NCBI GenBank assembly: GCA_041743975.1
Contig: JBGTLT010000074.1
Location: forward strand, 1-64,000
Length of the DNA: 64,000 bases
Origin: JTS-RE37 sp041743975
Lineage (GTDB): Bacteria > Bacteroidota > Bacteroidia > Flavobacteriales > Flavobacteriaceae
Direction: 5' to 3'
The notes beneath the pieces are model-generated. The model had not been told where the DNA came from. It was given only the letters and a program-made list of their open reading frames with translations, and searched no databases. Made by a program: the position numbers and the translations under genes. Positions 26,528-35,715 of this stretch are shown one piece after another (position 1 is the stretch's first letter; each line of letters starts with the position of its first letter).

Positions 26528-27382
26528 CTATGACTTACGCTGCAGCGTTTCCAAATATTCCAAATTATATTTCATGCTGTCCCAGGGTCCTACGGCATAT
26601 TCTTCCTGTTCCACAAAAATATGCTGTACTCCGGACGCCTTTTGGTGTGCCAGCATGGCCGGGATATCCAACCCGCCCTTTCCAAATTCAGTACTTACTT
26701 CTTCGGACATGTTCATATCTTTTAAATGCCACAGGGGGAACCTCCCGGGAAAGTTCTCAAAGTAATCAAGGGGATCCTTACCCCCAACAATTACCCATCC
26801 TAGGTCCAGTTCCATATGTACCAGATTGGGGTCGGTATGCTTGAGTAATACATCATAAAGCACTTCCCCCTTATCAGATTCAAATTCATAGCCATGGTTA
26901 TGATACCCAAATCTGATACCCGCTTTTTTGCAATCCGCCCCTGCTTTGTTGAATGCCTCCGCCACTTTTTTGTAATTATCCACGGTTTGCCCTTCAGAAG
27001 GCATAGTGGAACAAATAAGGTATTCCTGCCCGGAGTCGAGCGCCTGGTCCATGGTGGCTTCCCATTTATCATCCAAATGTATATGGCCACTGACCAGTTT
27101 CATACCAAGCCCCTTGCAAATCTCCTTCATTTCCGATGGTTTAAGTCCATAATAATATCCTTTCCCACTGCCGGCGCTCTCTATTTTTTTAAACCCAAGG
27201 CCAGCAATCTTTTCCAGGGTGCCGGCAGCATCCTGTTCCATTTCCTTCCTGAAGGTATAGAGCTGGACACCCAGGGGAATTATTTTAGCCTTCGTACTGT
27301 AGGGGAGGGAGTAGGATGGCAGTAAGGTGGTAGCCGCTGTCAGCAGTCCTGTCTGTAGTAAAAAATTTCGTCTTGTTGTCAT
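26528..27382 (-). CDS. Tat-exported sugar phosphate isomerase/epimerase-type barrel
   Basis: From the ATG at 27382 the 284-residue protein starts MTTRRNFLLQTG, a Tat motif followed by a hydrophobic region. The AP-endonuclease-2-like TIM barrel is shown by IPLGVQLYTFRKEM, KLVSGHIHLDD, FGYHNHGYEFES, VHMELDLGWVIVGG and FPLWHLKDMN, giving the Glu/Asp/His metal cluster typical of xylose-isomerase-like enzymes. Exported relatives in Bacteroidota act on 3-keto-sugars next to DUF1080 and Gfo/Idh/MocA partners, which fits this region. The frame overlaps the preceding aldo/keto reductase only if a far-upstream start is used, so the later ATG is preferred. Confidence 0.88.
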   Translation of the reverse strand: MTTRRNFLLQTGLLTAATTLLPSYSLPYSTKAKIIPLGVQLYTFRKEMEQDAAGTLEKIAGLGFKKIESAGSGKGYYYGLKPSEMKEICKGLGMKLVSGHIHLDDKWEATMDQALDSGQEYLICSTMPSEGQTVDNYKKVAEAFNKAGADCKKAGIRFGYHNHGYEFESDKGEVLYDVLLKHTDPNLVHMELDLGWVIVGGKDPLDYFENFPGRFPLWHLKDMNMSEEVSTEFGKGGLDIPAMLAHQKASGVQHIFVEQEEYAVGPWDSMKYNLEYLETLQRKS

Positions 27383-27408
27383 AAGGCAAATGTTATAGGT
27401 AGTTAGAG

Positions 27409-28380
27409 TTATTGTGACCATTCTGTTGGGGTTCTGTCCCAACGGTGTTCACGGAGTGTTTTATATAGGGGCTCAGGCAATCCTTTTCCATCACTGACCG
27501 CCGTATTGGCCAGAACATTTCGTTCTTTTCGCATACCAGGTATGATGGTGCCGACAGTAGGGTTCATTGTAATAAACCTGAGGGCCATTTCCGCCATGCT
27601 CGAGCCTTCGGGTATCAGTGGCCGCAGGGCATCGGCCCTTTCAACACTCGAAATCAGGTTTTCAGGAACAAAATAAGTTGACCTCCAATCCTCCTTGGGG
27701 AAGGTTGTATTTTTGGTAATATTCCCGGTCAGAGTCCCTTCATCGAACGGGACCCTGGCGATAACCCCAATGTCCATAGCTTCGCACAAGGGAAATAACA
27801 CATCTTCAGGGGCCTGGTCAAAGATGTTATAGATCACCTGTACTGCATCAATTATGCCCGTTTGAAGGGCCAGGATGCCGTTTTCAGGTTCCCAGCGGTT
27901 CACACTGAGCCCCATGGCGGCAATCTTCCCTGCTTTTTTAAGCTCTTCAACTGCCCGCTGCCATTCTTCCCGGGCAGACCACCCTTCATCCCAGGTATGG
28001 AACTGCATCAGGTCTATCTGCTCTAAACCGAGATTTTTTAAGGTCTTTTCCGTAAATTCCATCACATGGGATGTAGGATAGGAGTCTTCAAACCGGTATT
28101 CTGGTTTTGCCGGCCAGCTGAAGTTTTTGGGAGGGATTTTGCTGGCTGTATACACTTTAATATCCGGATGCCTCCGGACCAGCTGCCCCAGTAATTGCTC
28201 GCTATGTCCTTCCCCATATCCCCAGGCTGTATCAAAAAAATTAACACCCTTTTCAACTGCCAGGTCCAGTGACCTGGAAGATTGGGCATCATCCGAAGCG
28301 GTCCAACCCGCCATGCCCCACATACCATAGCCTATTTCACTTACCTGCCATTGGGTCCGGCCAAATCTCCTATACTTCAT
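27409..28380 (-). CDS. Aldo/keto reductase
   Basis: The 323-residue NADPH-dependent barrel has the catalytic set: Asp and Tyr in NFFDTAWGYGEG, Lys in YTASKIPP and His in MQFHTWDEG, plus the C-terminal GTIIPGMRKERNVLAN cofactor segment. It has no export signal, unlike most neighbours, so it acts in the cytoplasm, reducing or oxidising a carbonyl such as a keto-sugar imported from the periplasmic steps (inference). It is 10 bases from the DUF3500 gene and 26 bases from the isomerase gene, in one leftward operon. Confidence 0.93.
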   Translation of the reverse strand: MKYRRFGRTQWQVSEIGYGMWGMAGWTASDDAQSSRSLDLAVEKGVNFFDTAWGYGEGHSEQLLGQLVRRHPDIKVYTASKIPPKNFSWPAKPEYRFEDSYPTSHVMEFTEKTLKNLGLEQIDLMQFHTWDEGWSAREEWQRAVEELKKAGKIAAMGLSVNRWEPENGILALQTGIIDAVQVIYNIFDQAPEDVLFPLCEAMDIGVIARVPFDEGTLTGNITKNTTFPKEDWRSTYFVPENLISSVERADALRPLIPEGSSMAEMALRFITMNPTVGTIIPGMRKERNVLANTAVSDGKGLPEPLYKTLREHRWDRTPTEWSQ

Positions 28381-28390
28381 AGTAGTATTT

Positions 28391-29416
28391 TTATTGGTGT
28401 TCTTTTTGATAATGTGCCTTCAAAAGGTCCTCAGCGAAGTCATTCTTAAGGTCTCGTACCACCGTATGCACGTGGTTTGCATTGTTTTGAATATTGTCAA
28501 ATTCGATCAGCAGGGTGGGGCCGTGGATACGGTAATAATGAGGAATGCCTTCGACCAATCCGCCAGCCCATGCAAAATAAAGGTTATCCAGCCCGGCATT
28601 TGTAATTCTCTCCCGGAATATCTCAGAGAATTCAAATATATAATTACCGATATAGGTATTCAACAGCTGCATGAAATTTTTTTTCTGTTCGCCGTTAAGC
28701 GCGGAGTAGGCGATCCCTTGTCGGTCTATTTTCCCAACCCTGCGATCGTTCCCGGTGATGATTTCCCTGGGTGCATTTTCAGAAAATTTTGCAAGCTTCA
28801 GCTGGTCCGGACTCATGGAATTGATCAGTGCAAACCCCAATTCAGATTCCTTTTTAAGCACTTCTTTCCCCTTTTGTGCCCCTTCCCTGACGATCCCTGG
28901 GTTTGCCCCCAGGAAGGTAGGGGTAGTAGAGTGGAGCTTCCCGGCGGCGGAATTGAAATTCAGGGAAATATGGTGCCCTTCAAATCTCCAGCCCCAGATG
29001 GCGGATGGGGAAGGTTTCCCGAAGACACTGAAATGATAGTTTAAGGGATCCCGTGCGGGAGAGCCATCCGGCATTTTGAAGGAATTGTTTTCAATTTGGA
29101 AAAGCACATTTTCCAATTCCCGAATCTCCTGTGTTTTAGTGAAACCCGCTTCGCTCAGGGAGGATTTTAACAATGTAAGGGCAGCATCTTTTTGCTCCGT
29201 GTTGAAATCATGGAAGGTGGGGCCTTCGCGAACCAGGGGTACAAAATTCCAGTTATATTGCTCAGGTTCCCCAAAAGTGAAGGTCGCTGCCGATTTCTGG
29301 GCCTCAGGCAAGGTGTTCAAAAAGGCTATAGCCTTATCAGACAAGTCCTGAGAGTTGGCATTTGCCGTAATTGTCAGACATGACAACATCAGGATGGCCT
29401 TTGAAACTCTTTTCAT
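28391..29416 (-). CDS. Exported DUF3500 protein
   Basis: The 341-residue protein has a signal peptide ending near ANSQ (residue 22). Family blocks are TFTFGEPEQYNWNFVP, the WRFEGHHISLNFN motif and LYFAWAGGLVEGIPHYYRIHGPTLLIEFDN with NHVHTVVRDLKNDFG-like tail (here NDFAED). Conserved His and Trp residues suggest metal or ligand binding, but the family has no established function. It sits between a PD40/DUF1349 protein and the aldo/keto reductase in the leftward run. Confidence 0.88.
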   Translation of the reverse strand: MKRVSKAILMLSCLTITANANSQDLSDKAIAFLNTLPEAQKSAATFTFGEPEQYNWNFVPLVREGPTFHDFNTEQKDAALTLLKSSLSEAGFTKTQEIRELENVLFQIENNSFKMPDGSPARDPLNYHFSVFGKPSPSAIWGWRFEGHHISLNFNSAAGKLHSTTPTFLGANPGIVREGAQKGKEVLKKESELGFALINSMSPDQLKLAKFSENAPREIITGNDRRVGKIDRQGIAYSALNGEQKKNFMQLLNTYIGNYIFEFSEIFRERITNAGLDNLYFAWAGGLVEGIPHYYRIHGPTLLIEFDNIQNNANHVHTVVRDLKNDFAEDLLKAHYQKEHQ

Positions 29417-29448
29417 AATATCATTTGTTTAGGAATTCAATCAACATC

Positions 29449-30939
29449 CTATTTTAACCGGTAACTGACGAAAGCCAGGTGCTGACTGTCCGGGGACCAT
29501 GAAGGGACATTGATAGTCCCCTGCCCCCCAAATAATTTTGCCATTACCTGAATTTCTGCTGTTTCAAGGTTCATCAGCCGCAGCATTACATCTTTGTTGG
29601 GCGGATGCTGGCCGGCAGGCACCTCTTTCCCAAAGGAAATATAAGCCAGCCACTTGCCATCCGGGGATGGGTGGGCAAACCAATCATTATAGGGATCTGA
29701 GGTAATTTGTACCTGATCGCTTCCATCCGTTTTCATTCGCCATATCTGCATCGTCCCTGTGCGTTCCGAATTAAAGTAGATATACCTGCCATCCGGGGAA
29801 TAATCCGGCCCGTCATCCAATCCTTCCGAAGTGGTCAACCGGGTTTCTTTCCCACCCGTCAGAGGAATGCTGTAGATGTCATAGTTACCGTTCCGTTCCG
29901 CGCAGTATGCCAGCGTATTTCCATCCGGGGACCAACCATGCCAATAGGAAGGACCTAAAGGGGTTATTTTTTGAGGGTCTCCTCCACCAACAGGCATGGA
30001 ATAGATGAGGGATTGGCCGGTTTCCGTTTGGTCGCTTATAACCATTTGGGTCCCGTCTGGTGATATCCCATGGTCGTTGTTGATCCTTTTGGCGAAGCCA
30101 CTTGGTATTTGTTCTGGCTCTCCCCCTGTCACCGGAATCCTGTATAAAAGTCCGCCACTGTTATAAATCAGGTTTTTGCCATCCGGCGACCAGTTAGGGG
30201 CTTCTATGTGGCCTGCCGTATGGTAGACAACTTTCCGGTCAAAGGAATTAATGGGTATTATTTCAAGAGTACTTTCCACCTTTTTTAGGGAATCAGGCCT
30301 GGCTTCAATTTTTTCCAGGATGACATTCGTAAATTTCGCAGTTTCCGCCACTTCGGCTTCATGGGAACATACCCCTATCCCAATATAGAATGGTTCTGTA
30401 AACGGAAGCCGGAATGAACCCCCTGAGGAAGTTAATTCAGCCCCATCCTGGGCAACAGACATGGATACGTAATCACCTTCTTTTTCGATGCGCAATCGAT
30501 TTGGCGCTGTGATGCCGGCTTGTACTTCACGGGTTACACCGCCGGTTGTATCCCGGTATTGCAGGGAGGTCAATCCATCACCATGGAGGACCGCATCGGC
30601 GTAAGCAGAATTGGGTTCCAGGCTCTGGCGAATGATAAGGCCGGCCTTCTTATGGGGATTCCCACCCTGGCTCACCCATTCAATGTCTGCAGACAGCGAA
30701 ACATCGCCGCCCATTTTTTTCCATACAAAATGAAATTCATCAGTATCAAACCACATATTGGAACCACTGCCACTGACAGTATAACTTTTATCCGGGGGGG
30801 AGAATTGTACATCCCCCTGATGTTTAACAGGCCCAATATCCCCATGGCCTTCAAAAATACCCACTTCCTGGGATACACCCACTGCGGAAGCCCCCAGCAG
30901 TAGGGCCAAACTTCCTGTATATACAATAAACCTGCGCAT
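29449..30939 (-). CDS. Exported DUF1349 + TolB-like propeller protein
   Basis: From the ATG at 30939 (MRRFIVYTGS) the product has 496 residues with a signal peptide ending near GVSQ. Residues about 35-210 form a concanavalin-like DUF1349 domain (SNMWFDTDEFHFVWKKMGGD, HKKAGLIIRQSLEPNSAYAD). Residues about 240-496 form a TolB-type propeller with repeated PD40 motifs (APNWSPDGKNLIYNS, GISPDGTQMVISD, GWSPDGNTLAYCA, DYSPDGRYIYFNS, HPSPDGKWLAYIS, VPSWSPDSQHLAFVS). A periplasmic binding or sensing role is likely; no substrate is known. It is widespread in Bacteroidota near glycan genes. Confidence 0.87.
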   Translation of the reverse strand: MRRFIVYTGSLALLLGASAVGVSQEVGIFEGHGDIGPVKHQGDVQFSPPDKSYTVSGSGSNMWFDTDEFHFVWKKMGGDVSLSADIEWVSQGGNPHKKAGLIIRQSLEPNSAYADAVLHGDGLTSLQYRDTTGGVTREVQAGITAPNRLRIEKEGDYVSMSVAQDGAELTSSGGSFRLPFTEPFYIGIGVCSHEAEVAETAKFTNVILEKIEARPDSLKKVESTLEIIPINSFDRKVVYHTAGHIEAPNWSPDGKNLIYNSGGLLYRIPVTGGEPEQIPSGFAKRINNDHGISPDGTQMVISDQTETGQSLIYSMPVGGGDPQKITPLGPSYWHGWSPDGNTLAYCAERNGNYDIYSIPLTGGKETRLTTSEGLDDGPDYSPDGRYIYFNSERTGTMQIWRMKTDGSDQVQITSDPYNDWFAHPSPDGKWLAYISFGKEVPAGQHPPNKDVMLRLMNLETAEIQVMAKLFGGQGTINVPSWSPDSQHLAFVSYRLK

Positions 30940-31087
30940 AACGAGATAAACTAAGAACATTAAGATAAATAAATACAACAAGCTCGTTTGATAGTGTGAT
31001 TTCAGGCTTCTTCAGCGATGAGGAACATTTATCTATGCCATGATGCTGCCGGCACGTTATTTCTAAAGGTTGCCGGGGGAAGGGTGA

Positions 31088-31537
31088 TTACCTATCCCCG
31101 AGCGCATCCTGCACGGCATCCACAACGATCTTCAAATCATGGACCCCCCTGAATCCGCTGAACCCAACTGCCAGGTCCACATCCCCCAATTTTATGGGTT
31201 GTCCCCCTTCCCATCCTATAAAATCAGGCCGCTCAATACCAAATTGCTTGTCATCCAGCTTTCCGGCGAAAACCAATTCCTCAAATTTCCCGGTCTTTTT
31301 TTTGGTAATCCACACCTGACTCGCCTTGATCCATGCGATCCGGTAAAACGCCCGGCGCCTTACCTTATCATCGCCAAACATTTTACCGTAAACCTGTCCA
31401 TCATTGTCTATCATGCAAATGGCCACATTCCCTTCGGCGATTTCCCGGTCCTCTTTATTTGCCATGTACTGGGGAATCTGCTTCTCAATGGAGCTATACA
31501 TCTTTTCAACCGCCTCTAAAAATCCTATTTTGTCCAT
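31088..31537 (-). CDS. HbpS/GlcG-like (haem-degrading family) protein
   Basis: The 149-residue cytosolic protein resembles the HbpS/GlcG family in layout: an N-terminal helix pair, AICMIDNDGQVYGKMFGDD, a helix with RRRAFYRIAWIKASQVW and the C-terminal GGQPIKLGDVDLAVGFSGFRGVHDLKIVVDAVQDAL. The family includes haem-binding sensors and proteins of unknown role beside glycolate and propanediol genes. The assignment is from pattern recognition of these blocks rather than a full motif. It is nine bases downstream of the DUF1080 gene and clearly in its operon. Confidence 0.68.
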   Translation of the reverse strand: MDKIGFLEAVEKMYSSIEKQIPQYMANKEDREIAEGNVAICMIDNDGQVYGKMFGDDKVRRRAFYRIAWIKASQVWITKKKTGKFEELVFAGKLDDKQFGIERPDFIGWEGGQPIKLGDVDLAVGFSGFRGVHDLKIVVDAVQDALGDR

Positions 31538-31546
31538 GGTAACTGA

Positions 31547-32362
31547 TCAATATTTTAAAAGTTCGATATTTTTGAAATCAATGGGATGGCTGTTGGATTG
31601 CAATGAAATATATCCGCTTTTAACTGAAAGCTCGCCATTTTTAATGAATGATCGGGCTATCTCATTTTCGGGATCATAGGAGGGATTGGAATAGCTCACT
31701 ATCTTTTCCCCGTTCACATAGTGCGAGATAACATTTCCCTTTACATCAATTTCCAGCGTTACCCATTGGTCCCCATGAAATGTCCGCTTTACGAATGGTT
31801 CCGTACAATAGGAGCTGTTCTTCGCCCCATTGACCTGTACAAACATCCCATTTGCACAGATTTCCCCTACCGGCCTTTCATCTTTACCGTTTCCCCCATG
31901 GAGGTTATACTCCAGGCATATGGGGAAAGTCTGGTCCTCTTTGACGGTTTCAGGGGGCTGGGAATGGAACTGAATACCGCTATCCCTGAAACCCCATTCC
32001 GGGGCACCCGGAGCTGTTGTTCCCGTGAACCGGTAGGTAACCCGTAGTCGGTAATCGGTTAATTTCATGTTGTAATATATAGCACCAAAACGGTTGTTGA
32101 AATTCTCGCCATAGGCATCATACCGGATACTCAACAAACTGTCTTTAACCCTGAAGGTGTTGCCGAAGTTGGTACCCAATGGGTACCCTGAAATTTTTAC
32201 CGTCCAATTTTCCAGGTCCCTGCCATTAAACAGAGATTCCCATCCATTTTCTGCTGATGCAGGTGAGGCCGGATAATCATATTGTGGCAGTACAGGGTCT
32301 GTATGCCCGGAAAACAAAAATGCCCAGGTCCAGACCAGCAGGATACTATAGTTGAATACCAT
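31547..32362 (-). CDS. Exported DUF1080 protein (3-keto-glycoside hydrolase-like), operon head
   Basis: The 271-residue protein has a signal peptide (hydrophobic residues 3-19). The DUF1080 fold shows NGWESLFNGRDLENWTVKISG, FRVKDSLLSIRYDAYG, GAIYYNMKLTDYRLRVTYRF, WGFRDSGIQFHSQPPE and SGYISLQSNSHPIDFKNIELL, the last being the classic family ending. Members hydrolyse or eliminate 3-keto-glycosides in the periplasm. It leads the leftward eight-gene run and lies divergent from mazG across a 166-base gap. The longer form and better-preserved ending distinguish it from the DUF1080 protein at 12196. Confidence 0.91.
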   Translation of the reverse strand: MVFNYSILLVWTWAFLFSGHTDPVLPQYDYPASPASAENGWESLFNGRDLENWTVKISGYPLGTNFGNTFRVKDSLLSIRYDAYGENFNNRFGAIYYNMKLTDYRLRVTYRFTGTTAPGAPEWGFRDSGIQFHSQPPETVKEDQTFPICLEYNLHGGNGKDERPVGEICANGMFVQVNGAKNSSYCTEPFVKRTFHGDQWVTLEIDVKGNVISHYVNGEKIVSYSNPSYDPENEIARSFIKNGELSVKSGYISLQSNSHPIDFKNIELLKY

Positions 32363-32505
32363 TCCTTTTTTCTAGATTGAAAGTGTAAGGTAGGTAAAAA
32401 ATCAATAGATTTTAAAGGATGGAGGGCGTCTCATATTCCATAATCTGCTTGTAATTTGTTTAATTTAATATCGCTTATAGGGGGCACGGGAACCCCATTC
32501 ATTTG

Positions 32506-32513
32506 TACTTTTG
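32506..32513 (+). promoter_or_regulatory. Candidate -7 promoter element for mazG
   Basis: TACTTTTG matches TAnnTTTG and ends 15 bases before the mazG ATG at 32529, so the leader would be only about 10 bases. A -33 TTTG is not evident. A dedicated promoter here is consistent with mazG now standing apart from def and the DUF5606 gene. Confidence 0.45.
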
Positions 32514-32528
32514 CACAAACTTCCGGAA

Positions 32529-33302
32529 ATGAATACTCGAAAATCACAGCTGAAGTCTTTTGACCGCCTGCTGACCATTATGGATGAGTTGCGGGCACAG
32601 TGCCCATGGGATAGAAAACAGACTATGCAATCGCTCCGGCACCTTACGATAGAGGAAACATATGAATTAGGGGATGCCATCCTGGAGAATGACCTGGAGG
32701 AGGTAAAAAGGGAATTGGGCGATTTATTGCTGCATATCGTTTTTTATGCGAAGATAGGGTCTGAAACAGGGCATTTTGACATGGCAGACGTTTGCACCGA
32801 TATTTGTGATAAACTAATCAACAGGCATCCGCATATTTATGGAGACGTGACGGTAGCCGACGAAGAAGAGGTTAAGAGGAATTGGGAGAATATAAAGCTG
32901 CAGGAAGGTAAAAAAAGTGTTCTGGAAGGAGTCCCGGAAGGGCTGCCGGCACTGGTAAAGGCCAACCGGATACAGGAGAAAGTCGCCGGGGTGGGATTTG
33001 ATTGGGAAGAACCTGAACAGGTGTTTCAAAAAGTGCAGGAAGAGTTGGCGGAATTGCAGGAGGAGCTAAAATCAGGCAGGGGGGAAGCGGTTGAAGCAGA
33101 ATTTGGAGACGTACTTTTTTCCATGGTCAATTATGCCAGGTTTCTGGATATCAATCCGGAGAACGCCCTGGAGCGCACCAACAAAAAGTTTATCAGGCGA
33201 TTTCAGTTTCTGGAGGAAAAGGCCAGGGAATCAGGGAAAACCCTTCGGGAGATGACCCTGGCGGAAATGGATGTCTATTGGGAACAGGCAAAAGGAATAT
33301 AA
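32529..33302 (+). CDS. mazG: Nucleoside triphosphate pyrophosphohydrolase
   Basis: The 257-residue all-alpha NTP pyrophosphohydrolase removes non-canonical or excess nucleotides. The ATG at 32529 is preferred over a TTG at 32511. Two MazG halves are visible: the first with RAQCPWDRKQTMQSLRHLTIEETYEL and the EVKRELGDLLLHIVFY metal motif (EExxE...ExxD), the second with EELAELQEELKSG and EAEFGDVLFSMVNYARF. Length fits the two-domain E. coli type. In related bacteria the gene follows DUF5606; here it is separated by about 28 kb of accessory genes. Confidence 0.95.
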   Translation: MNTRKSQLKSFDRLLTIMDELRAQCPWDRKQTMQSLRHLTIEETYELGDAILENDLEEVKRELGDLLLHIVFYAKIGSETGHFDMADVCTDICDKLINRHPHIYGDVTVADEEEVKRNWENIKLQEGKKSVLEGVPEGLPALVKANRIQEKVAGVGFDWEEPEQVFQKVQEELAELQEELKSGRGEAVEAEFGDVLFSMVNYARFLDINPENALERTNKKFIRRFQFLEEKARESGKTLREMTLAEMDVYWEQAKGI

Positions 33303-33430
33303 CGAAAGGCTTTAGAACAGCTGAATTTAAACATCCCCAGCCGATTTGGCATTTTAAAATACTCCTCCTCCTTAACCCGTTTTAATCAAACGGAAGCTAT
33401 TATCTTAGCACCTTCAAAAAACAAGCGACC

Positions 33431-34807
33431 TTGTTCAGGCAGTATACCAGGGAATTTCGTTACAATATTAAACTGGCAGTTCCTGTAATCCTTGGAATGC
33501 TGGGCCATACTTTTGTTATTTTTGCGGATAACATCATGGTAGGGCAACTCGGAACAGCAGAGCTCGCCGCAGTTTCCCTGGGAAACAGTTTTGTATTTGT
33601 CGCCATGTCCCTGGGAATTGGTTTTTCAACGGCCATTACCCCCCTTGTCGCCGAAGCCGACGGGGCAGGGAAGCATGCTGATGGTAAAAGCGCCCTGAAA
33701 CATGGCTTATTACTGTGCACGATACTGGGGATCTCCCTGTTTGGCCTTATCCTCCTATCCAAACCGCTGATGTATCTGATGGACCAACCGGCAGAGGTGG
33801 TGACACTGGCGTTACCCTATCTCGACCTCGTTGCATTTTCGCTGGTTCCGCTGGTGATGTTCCAGGCACTTAAACAATTCTCAGAGGGCCTGTCACAAAC
33901 CAAATATCCCATGTATGCTACGATCGTAGCGAATATTGTAAATATTCTATTGAATTACCTGTTGATTTTTGGCACCTTCGGCTTTCCGAAACTGGGTATT
34001 ATAGGAGCAGCCATCGGTACCCTTATAGCCCGGATAGTCATGTTGCTGTTTATTTGGATTTTGTTAAAAAAGAAATCCAAATTCAACAAGTACCTTACAG
34101 GCATCCGATTTCAGTTTCTGGAACGAAAAGTCCTGCGGAAGATCATCAACCTGGGATTTCCCTCTGCCTTACAAATGTTTTTTGAAGTGGCCATTTTTAC
34201 AGCTGCCATTTGGCTAAGCGGGGTCCTGGGCAAAAACCCACAGGCGGCAAACCAGATCGCCCTGAATCTGAGCAGTATGACCTTCATGTTCGGGATGGGC
34301 CTTGGCGTGGCAGCCATGATACGCGTGGGCAATCAAAAGGGATTGCGGGATTTCCGGGAGTTGAGGCGGATTGCACAATCCATATTTTTTATGACCCTCT
34401 TACTTGAAATAATCTTTGCAGCGCTGTTTCTGGCCGGCAGGCATTGGTTCCCCACCATTTACCTCGATATTGAAGATCTTACGAACCAGGCAGATAACTG
34501 GGAGGTTATCGCCATTGCCGCCCAGTTACTCCTGGTAGCGGCATTTTTCCAGATATCCGACGGGTTACAGGTGGTTATACTAGGGGCACTCAGAGGATTA
34601 CAAGACGTTAAAGTGCCAACGTTTATTACGCTGATCGCATACTGGCTGATCGGGTTTCCCATCAGTTATTTCCTCGGCATCCATACAAGCCTGGGGAGCA
34701 CGGGTATCTGGATCGGGCTATTGTCCGGCCTAACGGCTTCTGCAATTATGTTGTATATTCGGTTCAATAAATTGACAAAGAAAATGATCATTGCCTTCCC
34801 TTCATGA
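33431..34807 (+). CDS. MATE family efflux transporter
   Basis: The 458-residue protein has 12 hydrophobic segments in two homologous halves (KLAVPVILGMLGHTFVIFADNIMVGQLG and INLGFPSALQMFFEVAIFTAAIWLSGVLG). It exports cationic drugs or metabolites in exchange for Na+ or H+. The start is TTG at 33431, since no ATG lies close to the conserved first helix; homologues begin at the equivalent residue. It stands 128 bases after mazG and 109 before a small gene on the same strand. Confidence 0.93.
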   Translation: MFRQYTREFRYNIKLAVPVILGMLGHTFVIFADNIMVGQLGTAELAAVSLGNSFVFVAMSLGIGFSTAITPLVAEADGAGKHADGKSALKHGLLLCTILGISLFGLILLSKPLMYLMDQPAEVVTLALPYLDLVAFSLVPLVMFQALKQFSEGLSQTKYPMYATIVANIVNILLNYLLIFGTFGFPKLGIIGAAIGTLIARIVMLLFIWILLKKKSKFNKYLTGIRFQFLERKVLRKIINLGFPSALQMFFEVAIFTAAIWLSGVLGKNPQAANQIALNLSSMTFMFGMGLGVAAMIRVGNQKGLRDFRELRRIAQSIFFMTLLLEIIFAALFLAGRHWFPTIYLDIEDLTNQADNWEVIAIAAQLLLVAAFFQISDGLQVVILGALRGLQDVKVPTFITLIAYWLIGFPISYFLGIHTSLGSTGIWIGLLSGLTASAIMLYIRFNKLTKKMIIAFPS

Positions 34808-34916
34808 TCAAAGGATCAAGGAGGCTTCAACCGGTATTTGGCTATAGCATCCACAGGGATAAGGGGGTAATATGCAGCGGAATGATGGTTAGCGATCTTT
34901 TATAAATAGCGTATAT

Positions 34917-35144
34917 ATGAACCTGCCAAAATTTCTTTTGGGCGACAATACGGATTTTCCATCGGCTATCTATATTGTTCATACTGAATACCCCAGATTT
35001 ATTATCAACCTGGAAGACGATGACGTAGAATGGCTGGAAGATTTCTCCGCTGAGGATGAAAAGGAACTCGCTGCAGAAGCGGAACGCCTGATTGAACAGG
35101 CGACTGCATTTTACGACCGTGAGGTATCAAGATACGGGGAGTAA
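34917..35144 (+). CDS. Small conserved-type acidic cytosolic protein
   Basis: This 75-residue protein has about 22 acidic residues and no signal or membrane segment. It reads as a beta-strand region (AIYIVHTEYPRFIINLEDD) followed by an acidic helix (SAEDEKELAAEAERLIEQA). One base separates its stop from the PAP2 ATG, so it is translated from the same transcript. I recall similar short proteins preceding PAP2 genes in Flavobacteriaceae, but no function is known. Confidence 0.72.
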   Translation: MNLPKFLLGDNTDFPSAIYIVHTEYPRFIINLEDDDVEWLEDFSAEDEKELAAEAERLIEQATAFYDREVSRYGE

Positions 35145-35145
35145 G

Positions 35146-35715
35146 ATGATAGATGAACTCGTCCGGCTCGACAAGGAATTATTTCTATACCTGAATAACC
35201 TGGGCTCACCTGACTGGGATCCTTTTTGGCTTTTCCTTTCCGGTACCTGGAGTGCCGTACCGCTTTACATACTTCTTCTCTATTTGTCCCTGAAACAAAT
35301 GGGACCCAAAAAGACGTTGGTTTTACTGGTTGCCGTGGCATTACTGATCACTGCAACAGATCAGTTGGCTAATTTTTTCAAGTATGGACTTCAGAGGTTA
35401 AGGCCATGCTACGATCCGGAGATCAATACCCTGATGCGCCTGGTAAAAAGCAGCTGTGGTGGCAGGTATGGTTTTTTTTCGGCCCATGCCGCCAACAGCT
35501 TTGCTGCAGCCTTTTTCTGCACCTGCCTGTTAAAATCTAAGTGGAACATTTTAGGAATTTTCTTACTATCCTGGGCTTCCCTGGTTTCTTTCAGCAGGAT
35601 TTTTATCGGGGTACATTTTCCGCTCGATGTGTTTACCGGCGCCCTAATTGGATTGATTTTGAGCTGGTTATTTGCAAAGTTGTATATATTTGTTATTCAC
35701 AAATATCATGTATGA
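35146..35715 (+). CDS. PAP2-type membrane phosphatase
   Basis: The 189-residue protein (ATG at 35146) has five to six membrane segments and all three phosphatidic acid phosphatase signatures: Kx6RP at 79-87 (KYGLQRLRP), SxH at 112-114 (FSAHAAN, with Ala before the usual SGH) and SRx5Hx3D at 150-161. Such enzymes dephosphorylate undecaprenyl diphosphate or lipid phosphates at the periplasmic face. Its stop overlaps the ATG of the GT83 gene (ATGA), indicating translational coupling and a shared role in lipid-linked sugar transfer. Confidence 0.93.
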   Translation: MIDELVRLDKELFLYLNNLGSPDWDPFWLFLSGTWSAVPLYILLLYLSLKQMGPKKTLVLLVAVALLITATDQLANFFKYGLQRLRPCYDPEINTLMRLVKSSCGGRYGFFSAHAANSFAAAFFCTCLLKSKWNILGIFLLSWASLVSFSRIFIGVHFPLDVFTGALIGLILSWLFAKLYIFVIHKYHV

